NCBI GenBank assembly: GCA_025617745.1
Contig: CM046868.1
Span: 20,154,615-20,218,614, forward strand
Reading direction: 5' to 3'
Source of the DNA: Heliocidaris erythrogramma
Taxonomy: Eukaryota; Echinodermata; Echinoidea; Camarodonta; Echinometridae
DNA length: 64,000 nucleotides
Shown: piece after piece, positions 35,401 through 46,937 of the stretch
How the letters are laid out: each line of letters starts with the position of its first letter
How positions within the stretch are numbered: the first letter of the stretch is position 1
The notes under the pieces: model-generated
Told to the model about the DNA's origin: nothing
What the model saw: only the letters and a program-made list of their open reading frames with translations
Databases searched by the model: none
Position numbers and translations under genes: made by a program

Positions 35401-37855
35401 TTTCATTTAGAGAGAATTTGATAAAGCTATATTTCTGTGTGGGGTTCAAATTAATTATGAACATCCTGATCAACAAATAACGATGGTCTACATCTACTTT
35501 TCTTTTGACAATACAGGCCTACTTATTTGGGCTCACTCATTCTCAACCAGTTGTAGTGTGTTATGTGTATTGTTTTGTACACAATCTTATCTTCTTGAGG
35601 AGTGCAAAGAAAGTAAAAGCTGAGAGTCTTGATTTATGCTCAAGAATTTTATAGCAGGTCATAGGACTCTTCACAAATTTCAAGAGGGTTGTAAATTGCG
35701 AGGGGTGGGGGCCTATTCCCATTATGTTAAATATCTGCACTACACATTTCATTTACCAGTAAAAGAAGAAAACCCAGGAAATTTGCAGCATTTAGGAAAT
35801 CTGCAAGAAGATATCATTTATTCAGATGAGAGAAGTTGTCCTTCCCACTGAAGGTCCACAGGTTGTACATGCTCCATCTTGCATCATCTTTAAAGGGATA
35901 CTCAACCGCAGATTGTGGACGTTTTTTATGCCGCAAGAGGGCACCGTGATCGGTACCTGATCATGCTGTTGCCCCACCAGGCACAAACTTCGGACAGACT
36001 GGTCGCCGTGCAAAATGCACGCTCCGCCCGAGCTCGAGCTCGAGCTCGAGCTCTCGTGCGAGATTGCAATTCAGTTTCACTTTTTCCAGTGTGTGTGGAT
36101 CGACCTAATGTGAACAGGCCCAGTGAAACTGTGGCTGGCATGACAGTTGAACTTTTGGGAGGACAAGATTGGCTTTCCTTAGCAGAATCTATGAGGCAAG
36201 TGGTTGGTGGACGGGGATAAACTCATAAACCTATCATTTGGAGTGATAATAAGTCCTAAATCATACACAGATATGGAATTTAGAACAAGAGTCAAAGGCA
36301 TACTTGTTTAAACTTTAAAAGGGAAATAGTTGTGTTCTGGGTAAAAAAAAACCCTCCTATATTTGGATAGAATTATGATGCTTTGGAAAAAGAGTGTAAG
36401 TTAAATTCTAAATGACCTAAGGAAAAACCAAAAACAAAGAGAATGAGTATACATACTATCTGGAACAATTCACTTTATCCATATTCATTGTCTTTATTTT
36501 TCATGGAGCATTAATTAACATATATATTTGCAGGTTTTTAATATTCTGTTGTAGAATAAGGCATAAGGCTATATCATATGCATACTATTCCATTTGGAAT
36601 ATCATGCAACCTGTTGTATAAATTACCAATACAGCCACTGTGGTAGTATTCCACATGTCTTTTATCACACCCATTTAATCTCAATTCTCTCACATTGAAT
36701 ATTTGAAATGACAGATGTCTTGGCCAAGAGAAACAAAAACCACATGTGCATTTATGGAAAATGATGTCTTCACACAAACAATTGCCAGTACGAAGTTATT
36801 TTCATCATCTTCAACTCCAACTTGGTAATGACATGACCAGCAGGTCATCAACAGGTTTTAGCCAATCTGGCTATCTCAAGTGACAGGGCATCTGGATGAT
36901 CAACAAAACAGGCACACCTTACATCTGTTTTCTGAATCAGAATTTAGTCATATCAAACAACAATCCTTCTTATATGATCATAGCAATTTTGAACCACAAA
37001 CTGTTATGAGCACATGGCTTAGGTGTAAGGTCAAGGGCCTTGTGACTTTTCAAGAAATATTAAACATCCTCTGTTTTCACCTTTTCTTTCCTAAACTTCC
37101 TTCTAGCTTTTTGGATAGTTTGTTCACAGAGGCTTTTCTTGGATTTTCCTCTGAAAAGATGGAGGCCTACTTGTCCTGGTCTTGTGGTTAAATCAACAGA
37201 ACTGCATGATATGAGGTGCAAATCTATGCTACAGTGGAACCTCATTATAAAGAACACTGTTATAACAAACTTTCATTATAACAAGGTAATTTACTTGTCT
37301 CAGTTTTTTGGATTCTTTTGTTTTTTAACCCTGATATAACAAGGTTTAGATATAACCAGGTAATTTCCATGGTCCCAAGGAGTTTGTTATAACAAGGATC
37401 TACTATACTGCACATATGTCCTTTGGCAAGACATTAATCTACATTTGCCACTTTCCATCCGGGTGAAGTAAACTGATACCTGATTAGATGAAGTTACTTG
37501 ATGCTCGCTATATTTTCACCATCTTAAATGGACATTGACCATAACAGAAATAAAGAGGGGCCCAATGTTAATTTAAACTCACCTGTAATTGTTAATGTAA
37601 AATTCACACTGACACTCCCAAATCCATTAGTGGCCCTACAGATGTACGATCCGCTATCTTCGACCACCACATCATTGACCTTTAGGCCCTCTGACCTGAC
37701 CCGGAAGCGTTCCCAGCCGCTGTGAATGGTAACACCGTCCTTGGTCCACATGATGAGGGGTGGGGGGTTCCCCGAAACCGGGCATGGAAGCTTGATGGAT
37801 CGCCCCTGGACCGCTTTCCGGAAACCATTTACCTGCTCAGAAATCTTTGGTGGTC
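22962..37855 (-). CDS. FGFRL1: FGF receptor-like 1 (kinase-less FGFR), all but the signal-peptide exon
   Basis: A single-pass membrane protein with three Ig domains and no kinase; family members bind FGFs and heparin, act in cell adhesion and can modulate FGF signalling. Exons, 5' to 3' on the minus strand: 37855-37583, 27349-27269, 26118-25837, 24544-24194 and 23482-22962. All introns are GT/AG and all are phase 1, so each Ig or linker exon is a symmetric module. The exons encode about 501 residues, close to human FGFRL1 at 504. Diagnostic strings: [13 protein letters not shown] (Ig I), [15 protein letters not shown] (Ig II), IQWLKRVE and [17 protein letters not shown] (Ig III). The tail is short and ends in His-rich residues and Cys. 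No kinase sequence follows. The signal-peptide exon was not found before the window edge. Confidence 0.95.
24194..24544 (-). CDS. FGFRL1: FGFRL1 exon: Ig domain III, unsplit
   Basis: A phase 1 to phase 1 exon of 351 nt. Acceptor TTTCTAG, donor TTTCCAG/GTGAGT. The whole third Ig domain is in one exon: [66 protein letters not shown]. In the neighbouring FGFR this domain is split by an intron with a cassette exon. Many of these strings are nearly identical to vertebrate FGFRL1, making this the best conserved part of the gene. Confidence 0.96.
24762..24820. repeat. Three tandem 19-20 bp units with TAATTA
   Basis: The unit TTTTTAATTATCCCTGTCTG occurs three times in a row with one or two changes. 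Each unit carries a TAATTA homeodomain core overlapping a GATAA-type site on the other strand. It lies in the FGFRL1 intron upstream of the Ig III exon. The rest of the introns 23483-24193, 24545-25836 and 26119-27268 shows nothing I can support. Confidence 0.7.
25837..26118 (-). CDS. FGFRL1: FGFRL1 exon: Ig domain II
   Basis: A phase 1 to phase 1 exon of 282 nt. Acceptor TTATATAG, donor GTAGTAG/GTGAGT. It encodes [20 protein letters not shown] and [21 protein letters not shown], then [20 protein letters not shown]. The basic stretch at the N-terminus (KMMKAQK) is where the heparin-binding site lies in FGFR family Ig II. The sequon NATY is conserved with the human protein. Confidence 0.95.
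27269..27349 (-). CDS. FGFRL1: FGFRL1 exon: linker between Ig I and Ig II
   Basis: A phase 1 to phase 1 mini-exon of 81 nt (27 codons). Acceptor GCTTACCATAG, donor GGAA/GTAAGT. It encodes [20 protein letters not shown], a hydrophilic, partly acidic linker standing where FGFRs carry the acid box; in human FGFRL1 this linker is also Ser/Gly-rich. Being symmetric, it could be skipped without a frame change. Too short for routine ORF detection; it was found from the splice phases. Confidence 0.85.
28648..28783. mobile_element. MITE-like foldback, GGGAGCGTTTCATCAA family, copy 1
   Basis: Ends GGGAGCGTTTCATCAA (28648-28663) and its complement (28768-28783) with subterminal GTCAGTGATTTTTAC and GTAAAAATCACTGAC also inverted. 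The interior CTTGCATCTGATTGGCTGA is shared with the copy 1.25 kb further on. It lies in the 10.2-kb FGFRL1 intron between Ig I and the linker exon. Confidence 0.85.
29906..30039. mobile_element. MITE-like foldback, same family, copy 2
   Basis: A more decayed copy: CCCAGTTTCATAAAACTTGT at the left, the shared interior CTGCATCTGATTGGCTGAAA, and ACTGACAAGACACTTGATGA at the right. Same orientation as copy 1. Confidence 0.75.
30921..31527. mobile_element. TTAA-ended foldback element, 607 bp
   Basis: The two ends are TTAAAGGCCAAGTCCACC (30921-30938) and its exact complement (31510-31527). The arms extend about 225 bp each with few mismatches, for example CCAGTGACGTCACCCACTCA against its complement near 31325-31345. 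The middle of about 160 bp is unique. TTAA at both ends could be the duplicated target of a piggyBac-like transposase; this is inference. I know this end sequence as very common in sea urchin DNA, by recollection only. No coding frame. Confidence 0.88.
32381..32455. repeat. 75-bp foldback
   Basis: GTCCGTTGAGAGCAAGAAGGC (32381-32401) pairs with GCCTTTCTGGCTCTCAACAGAC (32434-32455) in inverted orientation. Short MITE-like element in the FGFRL1 intron. Confidence 0.65.
36029..36053. repeat. Self-complementary (AGCTCG)n microsatellite
   Basis: About four copies of the 6-mer CGAGCT make a perfect palindrome of some 25 bp. It lies inside a more GC-rich patch (about 35900-36200) of the FGFRL1 intron that has no recognisable exon. 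Confidence 0.85.
37230..37410. mobile_element. Foldback element, ACAGTGGAACCTCATTATAA family, copy 2
   Basis: Begins ACAGTGGAACCTCATTATAA and ends GTTATAACAAGGATCTACTA, its rough complement, with TATAACAA repeats inside. The part CCTGATATAACAAGG...GGTAATTTCCATGGTCC matches the copy at 20114-20318. Confidence 0.75.
37422..37485 (+). repeat. Truncated SINE core, related to the 47.3-kb SINE
   Basis: GGCAAGACATTAATCTACAT, TTGCCACTTTCCATCC and GGGTGAAGTAA align with GGCAAGATATTAATCTACAA, TTGCCACTCTCTACCC and AGGTGAAGTAA at 47341-47388. The tRNA-like head is missing. It lies 100 bp downstream of the FGFRL1 Ig I exon (intron side), next to the foldback at 37230-37410. Confidence 0.7.
37583..37855 (-). 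CDS. FGFRL1: FGFRL1 exon: Ig domain I
   Basis: A phase 1 to phase 1 exon of 273 nt. Acceptor TTGTCATTGCAG, donor ATTACAG/GTGAGT. It encodes [39 protein letters not shown], then [20 protein letters not shown]: a full I-set Ig fold with both Cys and the Trp. The N-terminal Gly is split by the intron, as expected just after a signal peptide. Confidence 0.95.
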
Positions 37856-38367
37856 CTGCAATGACAATCAAATATGATATGACTAATTAATTTGAATATT
37901 CACAGAAACAAATGTATGTTATTAGGTAGCTTAGCGAAACGTCATGGAGCGTAAAAACACTGGAAAGACGCATATGAAAAAATTATTCAAAATCAAAATT
38001 TTGTTCTATAGAGGCAAAACCACAATATTAGGATGTAGAATAAGGATTTAAATCTTTGAACATTTTCAAACAAAATAATATGAAAACTTTTATTCAGATG
38101 TCTGAATCAAATTTTATGGGCACATACAAAACTGGCAAGTTTCCTCTTTGCATCTTTCCCACGTCTTTATGCATCATTACGTTTTCGCGAAGCTACCTTC
38201 ATTAAGATCATTTCATCCAAGATTTAATTTCAATAAATATATACTGGCAACAAAAACCCCACCAAGCAAAGTACTACATGTACATTATTAGACTCATGTT
38301 TCAAAAAAATTTCTGTCAATTCAATATCAACAAATACTACTTTGGTTGTTACTTGTTCTGTACTTAG

Positions 38368-38441
38368 ACCACCGTCACACCAAGAAGACCAACGACCGAC
38401 CACACAAAAAGTTACATTGCCACCATTGGTGTGACTGTGGT
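38368..38441. repeat. 74-bp foldback, ACCACCGTCACACCAA ends
   Basis: ACCACCGTCACACCAA (38368-38383) pairs with TTGGTGTGACTGTGGT (38426-38441), one mismatch. Small MITE-like element upstream of the FGFRL1 Ig I exon. Confidence 0.75.
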
Positions 38442-40595
38442 ATTAATACAAAAGGTGAATGTACGTTAAAGTACAATGTACAGAGGGGGAAATTCTAATC
38501 TTCAGACGTAGCTGGCGTGCCTTGGGTGCCATTGGACTAATGGTCATACACACATCGCATCCCTCCTTCAAGCCATATCACATGGAATTACCTAATGGTC
38601 ACCAGCAGAGAGAATTTATGGTCATATGGTCATATTCAGCTCAATAACTATAATTCTCGTCCAAAATCGAGCATCGCCACAGGCTGCCAGAAGTACATGT
38701 TACCTTCCCACAGTTATTGTTTGCCTCTTCTCACTTCAAGTTGAGCTTCTTCTCACCTCCGGATATGAGGGAAAAGCAAAAAATAAAAGGGCATACTTTC
38801 AAGGAAAGCTTTTAGCTTCGGAATGAATTAGGATGAACAGATCCTTTCATGCTTGAACATACATGCAAATACAAGGAAATCTGCTGGAAAATTGACAGTG
38901 ACAGCCACAGGTTTTCATTCGCACAAATTGGTTTCAACCATGAAATGATGAATGGCAGAAGGAAACCCACCTGGGTTTTATTGCCTTGACTGCTTCACAT
39001 ACCTATATGGACAAAGCTGTCAATTTACAGCAAGTTTATCAAGTTGAACTTGTAGCACTTGACTTTCTGAAATGTGTATATCTGTGAGAACTTCCCCCTT
39101 GGCCGGCCGCAAAGAGCATGTTTGTTATAAGCGGACAGTCTGATTCAGAACCACATGGATAGTCATGTACCACAAAGTACCAGAAAATTGTCTTGTCTGC
39201 TGAACAATCATAGCCTAAATATTCTTTTGTACAGTGTATCCATATATGACAAGACAGTATAGGTTTCAGCCTTTTTTTTCAGTCTATAGCCCCTGCTCAA
39301 GAAAATAACCATGTACAAGCATCTTCAACCATCTCTCTGCACTAGTTCTCACCACTGGTCTCATTTACATGTTGAGATATCATAGCCAACAAGGCTTGTA
39401 ACCAAAGTTTGTGATTTGAGAGCCTCAGATGACAAGATGACAAATAGAAAAAGACATGGGAGGTGCTACGTCAACTGCAGGGTTTTAAACTTGTCAATCC
39501 TCATTTGAGAATTTGAACCTGATATCAGTCAAGGCAAGTTTGTCTCTCTCTCCAAATATGCCACCATGTTTGGTCAGAAAGTTTCAGAAATGTCTCCCCA
39601 CAAATATTTTTGTAGTTTTATCTGTAATGAACAGGATTCATGGTACTATGAATTGATGTTGCTTATTGATATGCCCTGACGGGAAATGCATATAACATTT
39701 AGCTCAATTGAAGATACATTTTAGATCCATCAGTTATTCAGTAATATGAATGATAAAGGAAAAGATGGAAGATTAAACTGAGACAAAAGTCTCTCTGAGA
39801 AACAAAGTAGTAGTCTGACCCAACCAAGTCAGAATGAGAACAACACACATTGTATGTCCTGTAAGGTTTACAATAAAGAAAACAATACAATTCGCTGGGT
39901 TATCAGATTATTTGAAACATATCTGATCAGCAATACCGGTTCTAATTCTGCTCCAAGTAACAGAAGCTAGAGTGCAAGTCTAGGGGTCTGGCTGGCTGGC
40001 CTGCATTCCTTGCCGTCACTGCCATCTTGATACCCGACTTAGCACTGTCGTGATGAGTCACGTCATGTCTTCTACCCGGTCTTCTCGTCTATACGATGTC
40101 ACAGAGCAGTAAGGATGAGAAGGAACATGGTAGGGTTTAGATGGGCTTTATAGCTAAGTACTCCAGACATGGGGGTGACATTGGATAGCACTCTTGAGCA
40201 CCTAGGATAGGGGTGGTAGGCCTTGGGTTGACAGTACCCACCCGCTAAATAAAGATTACTCCTAGAACAAGGAATCTCATTCAAGGGATGGTATTCTATA
40301 TCAATTCAGGGAAACAAACATGTGTATCAACTATAAACAGGCATGAGAGAAAAGGAGGAAGTGGGAAAAGGACAAATATATATCATGGCTAGCCATGTCA
40401 TGGAAATGGAAAGATGAACAACCCCAGGACACAGGGAGAGAAAGAGAGATTGAAAGGACAGAAAATAACAAGATAAATGACAGTGACTAAATCAATAAAC
40501 AAAGAAAAAGACTGAGATATTTAACATAAAAACAAAATCAAAGAAATCAAGGCCAAATATTGATAATGATTAACAGTCTTATCAACTTCATACCA

Positions 40596-40810
40596 TTAAA
40601 GGGAAATCCAACCTTAAAAGGGAAAGTCCACCCTTACATCAAATTGGTTTTAAAAGAAGCAGAAAAATGAAAGAAACAGATCAATGTTTTTCAAACATCC
40701 ATAACTTTCTTTTTCCTTGTCCGATTTCTTTCGAACTTTCACCATCCTGTTTTACTTATTTTTCTGTTTTCACAAAATCTGTTTATTACCAAGGTTAGAT
40801 TGCCCTTTAA
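40596..40810. mobile_element. TTAA-ended MITE, 215 bp
   Basis: TTAAAGGGAAATCCAACCTT at 40596-40615 and its complement with two changes at 40791-40810. The ends start TTAAAGG like those of the 607-bp foldback at 30921, but the interiors differ. Non-coding. Confidence 0.85.
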
Positions 40811-41348
40811 AAGATTCATATATATCAAGCAATTACTCCAACTGGAAGGACAAGTATTAAATTATGAGAGAGAGAGTCATATGAATGAACACCAGAATGA
40901 TAGAAAAGAAGAGTCCAAGATGAATGATAAGGCATATCACCTGACTACAAGTTTACAAGCACTTTGTGATAAGGAAGAGAACAAAGCAAACAAGTGACAG
41001 GAACAAAAAAAAAGATAAAAATAAAATATTTAGAGAGAGGGGGATGGGTGAAGAATATAGGGAACAGCTCCAGCCTGGAATCCCTTAGAATCTTGTGAGA
41101 TTTGTTGGCTGGATTATGTTGTATTCCATTGATAGATCCAGCTCTGTTTCTATGTGACAGCATGGACTTGGGGCAACCCGATCCAGGCTCATCTCTTAGG
41201 GTAGGTTAATCCACAATGCACACTAGATATGCAGGGAAAGTGCACTGTGAATTGCCATCAACTACTACCATATAATAAATAGATAGTCCCAGATATGATA
41301 GAGTAAAGGGAAATTGTGGCGTGAAAAAGTGCGCAAAAAGGCGGAAAG

Positions 41349-41392
41349 GAACTCTGCAGCCTGCACTGTAGAACTCTGCAGCCTGCACTGTA
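41349..41392. repeat. Perfect 22-bp tandem duplication
   Basis: The 22-bp unit beginning GAACTCTGCAGCC and ending CACTGTA occurs twice head to tail without a change, a recent slippage event. Confidence 0.9.
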
Positions 41393-44300
41393 GAATAGGA
41401 TACAACCAAATGGCCACTTCATGAAAACATTCATTATCAACAAGAATGAAACATCCTGGCAGATTGAATTTATCATCTAATAAATCAGACTATATAATAA
41501 GGTGTTTAAGCTAAGGGGGAATAATCTAACCATCAATTCAAAGTGAAATATATCTTATGTTGCTTCTATGTATCAGTAAATCCATTTCCTGCTTCATTGC
41601 TATGCATACACATCACACACGCTGTGATAGCGAAAGTGTAATGCAACGAATCTTCATCATTATTCCTGCATGTACAATTCCTTCCATGCACTGCCTGAAG
41701 TGACGGTGCGCTAAATAATCGATTTCGTAAGCTTGTTACCCATGCACATTTCTCCCCAACATTCTCCCCTCTGCCCTTATTAGACCCACCGGCTAAATGG
41801 AACAAATTAAGCATGTAAAGCCCCCATGCTGGCTGAAAATTGTAGTGTCTTTAAAGCATTTCCTTTATTTTTTTCAGTCTGCTTCACTCTCTCTCATTAT
41901 CAGAACCTCAAGCTGGACACCCATAGGCAAATCAATGAAATATTATTCAGGACTCTGGAGCACAAATCAGTAGAAGTTATCAGGGACATATTTGGAGAGT
42001 CTTGAGACCCTTGAGCACAGAGCATGTATTGATCGGCAAAGCATGTTTCTCTGGGGTCGCAAGTGTGCCTCACTGCTGCGCAATGCAACTTGCAGTTTGC
42101 CAACAAGGTCTCGACGACTTCGTGTCTTTTTCTTGGGGAGGGGGTGTTTTTCCAAGGGGCACGCATGTACCAGCATTGTGGGTAAATGAATTTGGACAGG
42201 GAGGGGAAATGGGATGTCTGTAAATTGAGCCGCAGGGGGTCTAATTGGATGATGTGTTGCGCAGCAATTATTTCCTGTCAATTGGGTTAGGTGCGTGAAA
42301 ATCAATGGCGGAGCAGGCTGCCCTCGCCTGGCTAACAATGAGCAGCATCACCTGTCACAGAGAAAGGAGATAAAGGAGTGAACCAGGCTCAACACCATGG
42401 CCCTTCATTACGTCAGACTTCGAGGGTGTCTCTCAGACATGTTCAAGGAAAAGGGCAGGAGGCAGGATGAACAAATGATGTTATACAACAATACATGTAG
42501 TCCCATATAGAGACTTCCATGTATGGCTACAGTGAAGGATCCTATTGGATCTCTGTACTGAAAAACCAAGCTCAATGCATGTCTTATTCATGAATTGTGC
42601 CTTTAAAATTTCCAAAAACAAAAAGGTACATGTATCATGAGGCATCTCCGCTGCTCAAAAAAATTTCCATTACACTGAAACAAAAAAAAAAGAAGATATT
42701 TGAATGAATAATAATAGATACTTATATAGCGCAAAATACTTTTTAGAAGTGAAGAGAAAATACATGTATTATATTGAATAATTAATACACAACATAATGT
42801 ATTCAACTAAATTTATAATCTTATCACTGTCAATAGATAAGAAAGGTTGGCTCACGACCAACTTTTCCTCCTTTTTTAATGTTTTCCTTGAGAGCCTTCA
42901 AGAGCTCTTTCTAAACTTTCTACATTTGCATAATTTTCATCACCAATGTATTCTTTTCATCATTAGAATTAGAAGCTGAGGTTATCAAGATGTTTGTATA
43001 GGAGAACAAGATGGCAGTTGACCTTGACTGAAAACATTTACAACTCCAGGTTTAGTAGTTTTCAATTTGATATCAAGGATCTCATCATAATAACAAGGAG
43101 CCCCAGCAAAGAAGTAGAATCTAGATTGAAAGAGAAAACTTCAAACTGTGATATGAATCTGCTTTCATCAACACCATCTAATTTCCTCTCCTTTCTTTTA
43201 ATCAAAAGGCATTTCTTTCTGATCAGGGCTAAAATCTTAGAGCGAGCTTTCTGAAGCGGGATGGGTAGCTAGCGATGCAGCCTTCTCACCAAGAGGGTCT
43301 CTATCCAATTACAGATTCTTTTTGACAGCTTTCCCATCATGCCGAGCAAATATTGGCAATTGGAGGGACACACGGACATTTGATCGCTCCGATTTTGAGA
43401 AGAGTCTTGAAGAAGAGGGTGGTATCTTGAGCTTCAGCGGTTTGGATGGTGTTTCATTAGTATTCAAGAGTTCCACTGATAGCTCTATTCAATCTTAAGT
43501 ATGTGACTGGTACCGTACATATATTTACAAGCCTAATGACAGCGTGTTTGTGTGCGAGGGAGTCTGCTACGGCGGAGCATCTTGTCGTGCCAAGCCCCCC
43601 TCCAGAAATTTGCAGGGTTCGATGTCTCTCCGCAGTGCTGCAGCGAACAAACTGGCGATGGCGGCGGTGGCCTCAGCCAGCAAATTAGCGCGGTGAAATG
43701 GAAGAGGGGCATTAAGACTTTCACTCTTTCCTTCTTGTTCCTATAAACTGGTGGGACATCTGTACCTCAAGGGCTAGAGGATGAATCACTTTTTTGTGGG
43801 ATCCATGGGATACCATTTGTTCCCCTTCTTCTCTCCCTTCCCTTTTGACATCCCTCCACTAACTACCTATCAACAGTTTTAATAGGGTGGAGTGGCTTCA
43901 AATCGTTTGGAAAATTCCCCCCCCCCCCCATTTCCCTTGTCATGTTGCTAGGCGATACACTGCACCCCCTTTTGTGAGAGAGGTTTTGAAGGCTCTCTTT
44001 GGTGGCTCTGGGGCTCCAGGGTTGTAATTCTAGATCAGAAACTATAGATGGTTTACCTTCATACCTCTCTTTCTCTTTCCTATGTCTGAGCTTCAAGTGT
44101 GGCATGGGAGAGCCATTTCTCCACACTGTAACGCTCTTGTGTTGGCTTTCTTTTCCGAGTGGGGCCTATTGTCGTGTGTATAGGGGGACTGCTATACATT
44201 GCAGTGTCATTTGGGGGTTCCTGCAACTTGAATTTCGTATTTTGCTTCATTTAGAAAACAATTTTCAGGTGTCCCATGCACTGCATTGTTGTTATGTGCT

Positions 44301-44614
44301 TTTATATTAGCAGTTACAGACAGGGTGGACACAAATCTTGACACTATAACATTGCATTTTCATACTGGCAATCATATTGGACAGCACTGCATTGTAGCAG
44401 GCCTGCCTACCATCATCACTAATTTTCCCCAAGAATCAATCAATGTAAAAGTGATGTTTTCAGATCTGTCTCTGAATTCAATCCCAACCTCCTCCATACA
44501 TATTAAGTACCTTTTGACACTCTTCCACAAAAAGCTGCTGCCTGCTAGGATTGTGAAATGAAATTAAGGAATTGCCTTTGTTTTATATACATGTGTATTT
44601 AAAAGTAATGTAGA

Positions 44615-45070
44615 GTTTTGTTAAGTCCTCAAAAGCTTTTGGTCGGATGTCTTGATACTGTGAAGATTTCGCCTTCTAAACTATGTTTAGTATTAAACAA
44701 ATGACAGGCAAAAAAAAAATTTATATACTGGGCCAGGGACTAAACTCCAAACTATGGCCGCATGCACTATACACTATTCACACATGTGTTAAACCACTGA
44801 GTATACTACACACAGTGACACACAAGCTATATCTGTGCAAAGCCCCAAGCTTGTTGCGCGGGAGGCAGTCGGGGTGGAAAGGTCCTCGTGTGTATGGCAG
44901 TGGCAGTGATCTGGAGTTCCTTACAGATATTTACACTGAAATTCACCAGAAGTCATAGATGGAATACCAAATGGACTCTTACAAACATCTTTTGATAGAA
45001 GGAGAACAACATGAGACTACATTATATATTTAACATGTTTCTTTCAAATTTCCTTTTTTCCACCAATACT
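44615..45070 (+). repeat. Diverged duplicate of 46.94-47.66 kb (copy without SINE)
   Basis: Collinear matches to the second copy: TAAGxCCTCAAAA, ATTAAACAAATGACAGGC, AACTCCAAACTA, GATCTGGAGTTCCTTACAGAT, ATCTTTTGATA and ACATGAGACTACA. The match is patchy, so this may be an old dispersed repeat rather than a segmental duplication. Confidence 0.5.
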
Positions 45071-46937
45071 GTACATCAGCTTTGAAAATGGTTATAATGC
45101 ATAAGACAACAATATTGAAAATGTATAAATCATTTATGATAAATCATTCAATGCACGAAACAGCCAGGAATGAAAGAACAAAGTTCATATCAGTGATAAT
45201 TGAAATCTCGGTTTCAACTATAAGTATAAGCCTCCTACATTTAGTAGGAATTTGGTCCATCAAACTATGGAGATTAGGACAACTTTCCAGTTTAAGTTCA
45301 TACTTGATACTTACTACATTCTTTATCATTTGTTTATTACGATATTACTTATGTTTGTTTCTGTCATTCTTTGAAAAATATCAGAGTATCACTTTTTAGA
45401 ACCATTTAAGTTTACTTTTTCAAACCATTTGTTTTAATAGACCTACACAATGTACATTATGTCTACCAATGATGTATAGAAAGCCAAGAAGATTTCTCAC
45501 TATCCCATCCATATGCCTTCACCCCTTCCCATCTGTATTTATTCTAAGCCATTATTTTACAAGCCCTGAATCAATTTTCTCACGTTTTCATCACCCCACA
45601 TCCCTCTCCGCATCGATTGCTTGCCGAGATTCATACATATTTTGCAAAGACTTGCAGAGCATATCAGCCAAAGAGGACATCACTATCACGCCAGACTTGT
45701 TACCAATGCACCAAGAGCGAGAATCTAATGAAGTGTTTTAGTTGGTGGGGTCGAGATTACACCCGATCAGGTTTCCCTGCACGTTTCATTAAATTTGGGT
45801 GTAATCAACTTAAAACGGGCCCCTCCTTAACTCCTCTCCCGAGTTAGCATACAGGGGTTGATCAAACGGAGGACAAAAAAAGCATGGAGGGATGACGGAG
45901 CATTGATTTTTTCCCCAGTCTTTTTCCCCTAAAATTTGGATTCTACTGTATTTTTCTTTCCTTGACATACGGTGGACATGTCGTTTGCGGGGCTGTTTGA
46001 ATTCAGGCTAAGTCAATTGTGAAATTAAAACAACAGAATACTCATTTCTCAGTTCAGAGGTGTGCTTTCACAGTCAAGAAGGCCCCTCAATTACAGACGA
46101 CAAAAAGGAAGCTTTAATAAGACTGAAAGCAGTTGGCTACAAAAACACTTGGTGGAATTAATTCTACAAAGATTTTCTTATTCCTGCTTTCTTGGCTAAT
46201 TATTTTAAACAACAGAGATGCAGACAGAGATGCAGATAGAAAAGAAATTATATACTTTGTTTTTGCTTACTGCTTTCTTCAATTGTTTTTAGAATATTTC
46301 CAAAGTATTACATGAATAAAGAATAGAATCATGGGGTACAGCAAAGAACAATAAGATAATACTAAACTTGATATATAGCTCAATAAAAATAAAATTAATG
46401 TGATTAAACATTAATTGGCCCTAACCCAGACAGTGTAAATTAATGATAGAAATGTAATTACCCATAATCAAGTAATCAATTAATTTTTAAAGCCAAATGG
46501 GAAGGATGTACACCCACATTCATGTTGGACAAGGCCAATTGTTCCAAGACAAAAGATTTGAGGTCTTTCAGCATGGCCACCGTACATAAACCACTCAAAT
46601 GTTCAAATATGAATTTCATGGTCTATCAATGAAGTAAAAAACGTCAATCATTTGTATCGGGGAAATGCAGGTTAGCTGAAATATGATTGTTTTGTTTACT
46701 TTAGGGTTTTGCTCAGATTAACAATGAACAAAGAATTAAAACAACTTGATTTTTACTATTCAAGGCTGGATTATGGGCATATCTCCTTCAAATATCATTA
46801 CAATGACTAACACTGAGTGTTTATACAAACATGACCTTTTTGATGGGAAGGAAATATTTGAATATAATAATATTTCAACACAAAAAAGTATTATGAACTT
46901 TTATTGGTACATTCAAAATACAAAATTACCCATCTAT

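Larger units (their letters stand above)
27350..37582 (-). other. Large FGFRL1 intron between Ig I and linker exons
   Basis: 10.2 kb without any exon I can support. It holds the mobile elements listed at 28.6, 29.9, 30.9, 32.4 and 37.2 kb, a purine-rich tract at about 33400-33600 and a self-complementary AGCTCG repeat at 36.03 kb. Frames such as 33094-33588 are low-complexity shadows of the purine-rich strand. Confidence 0.6.
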
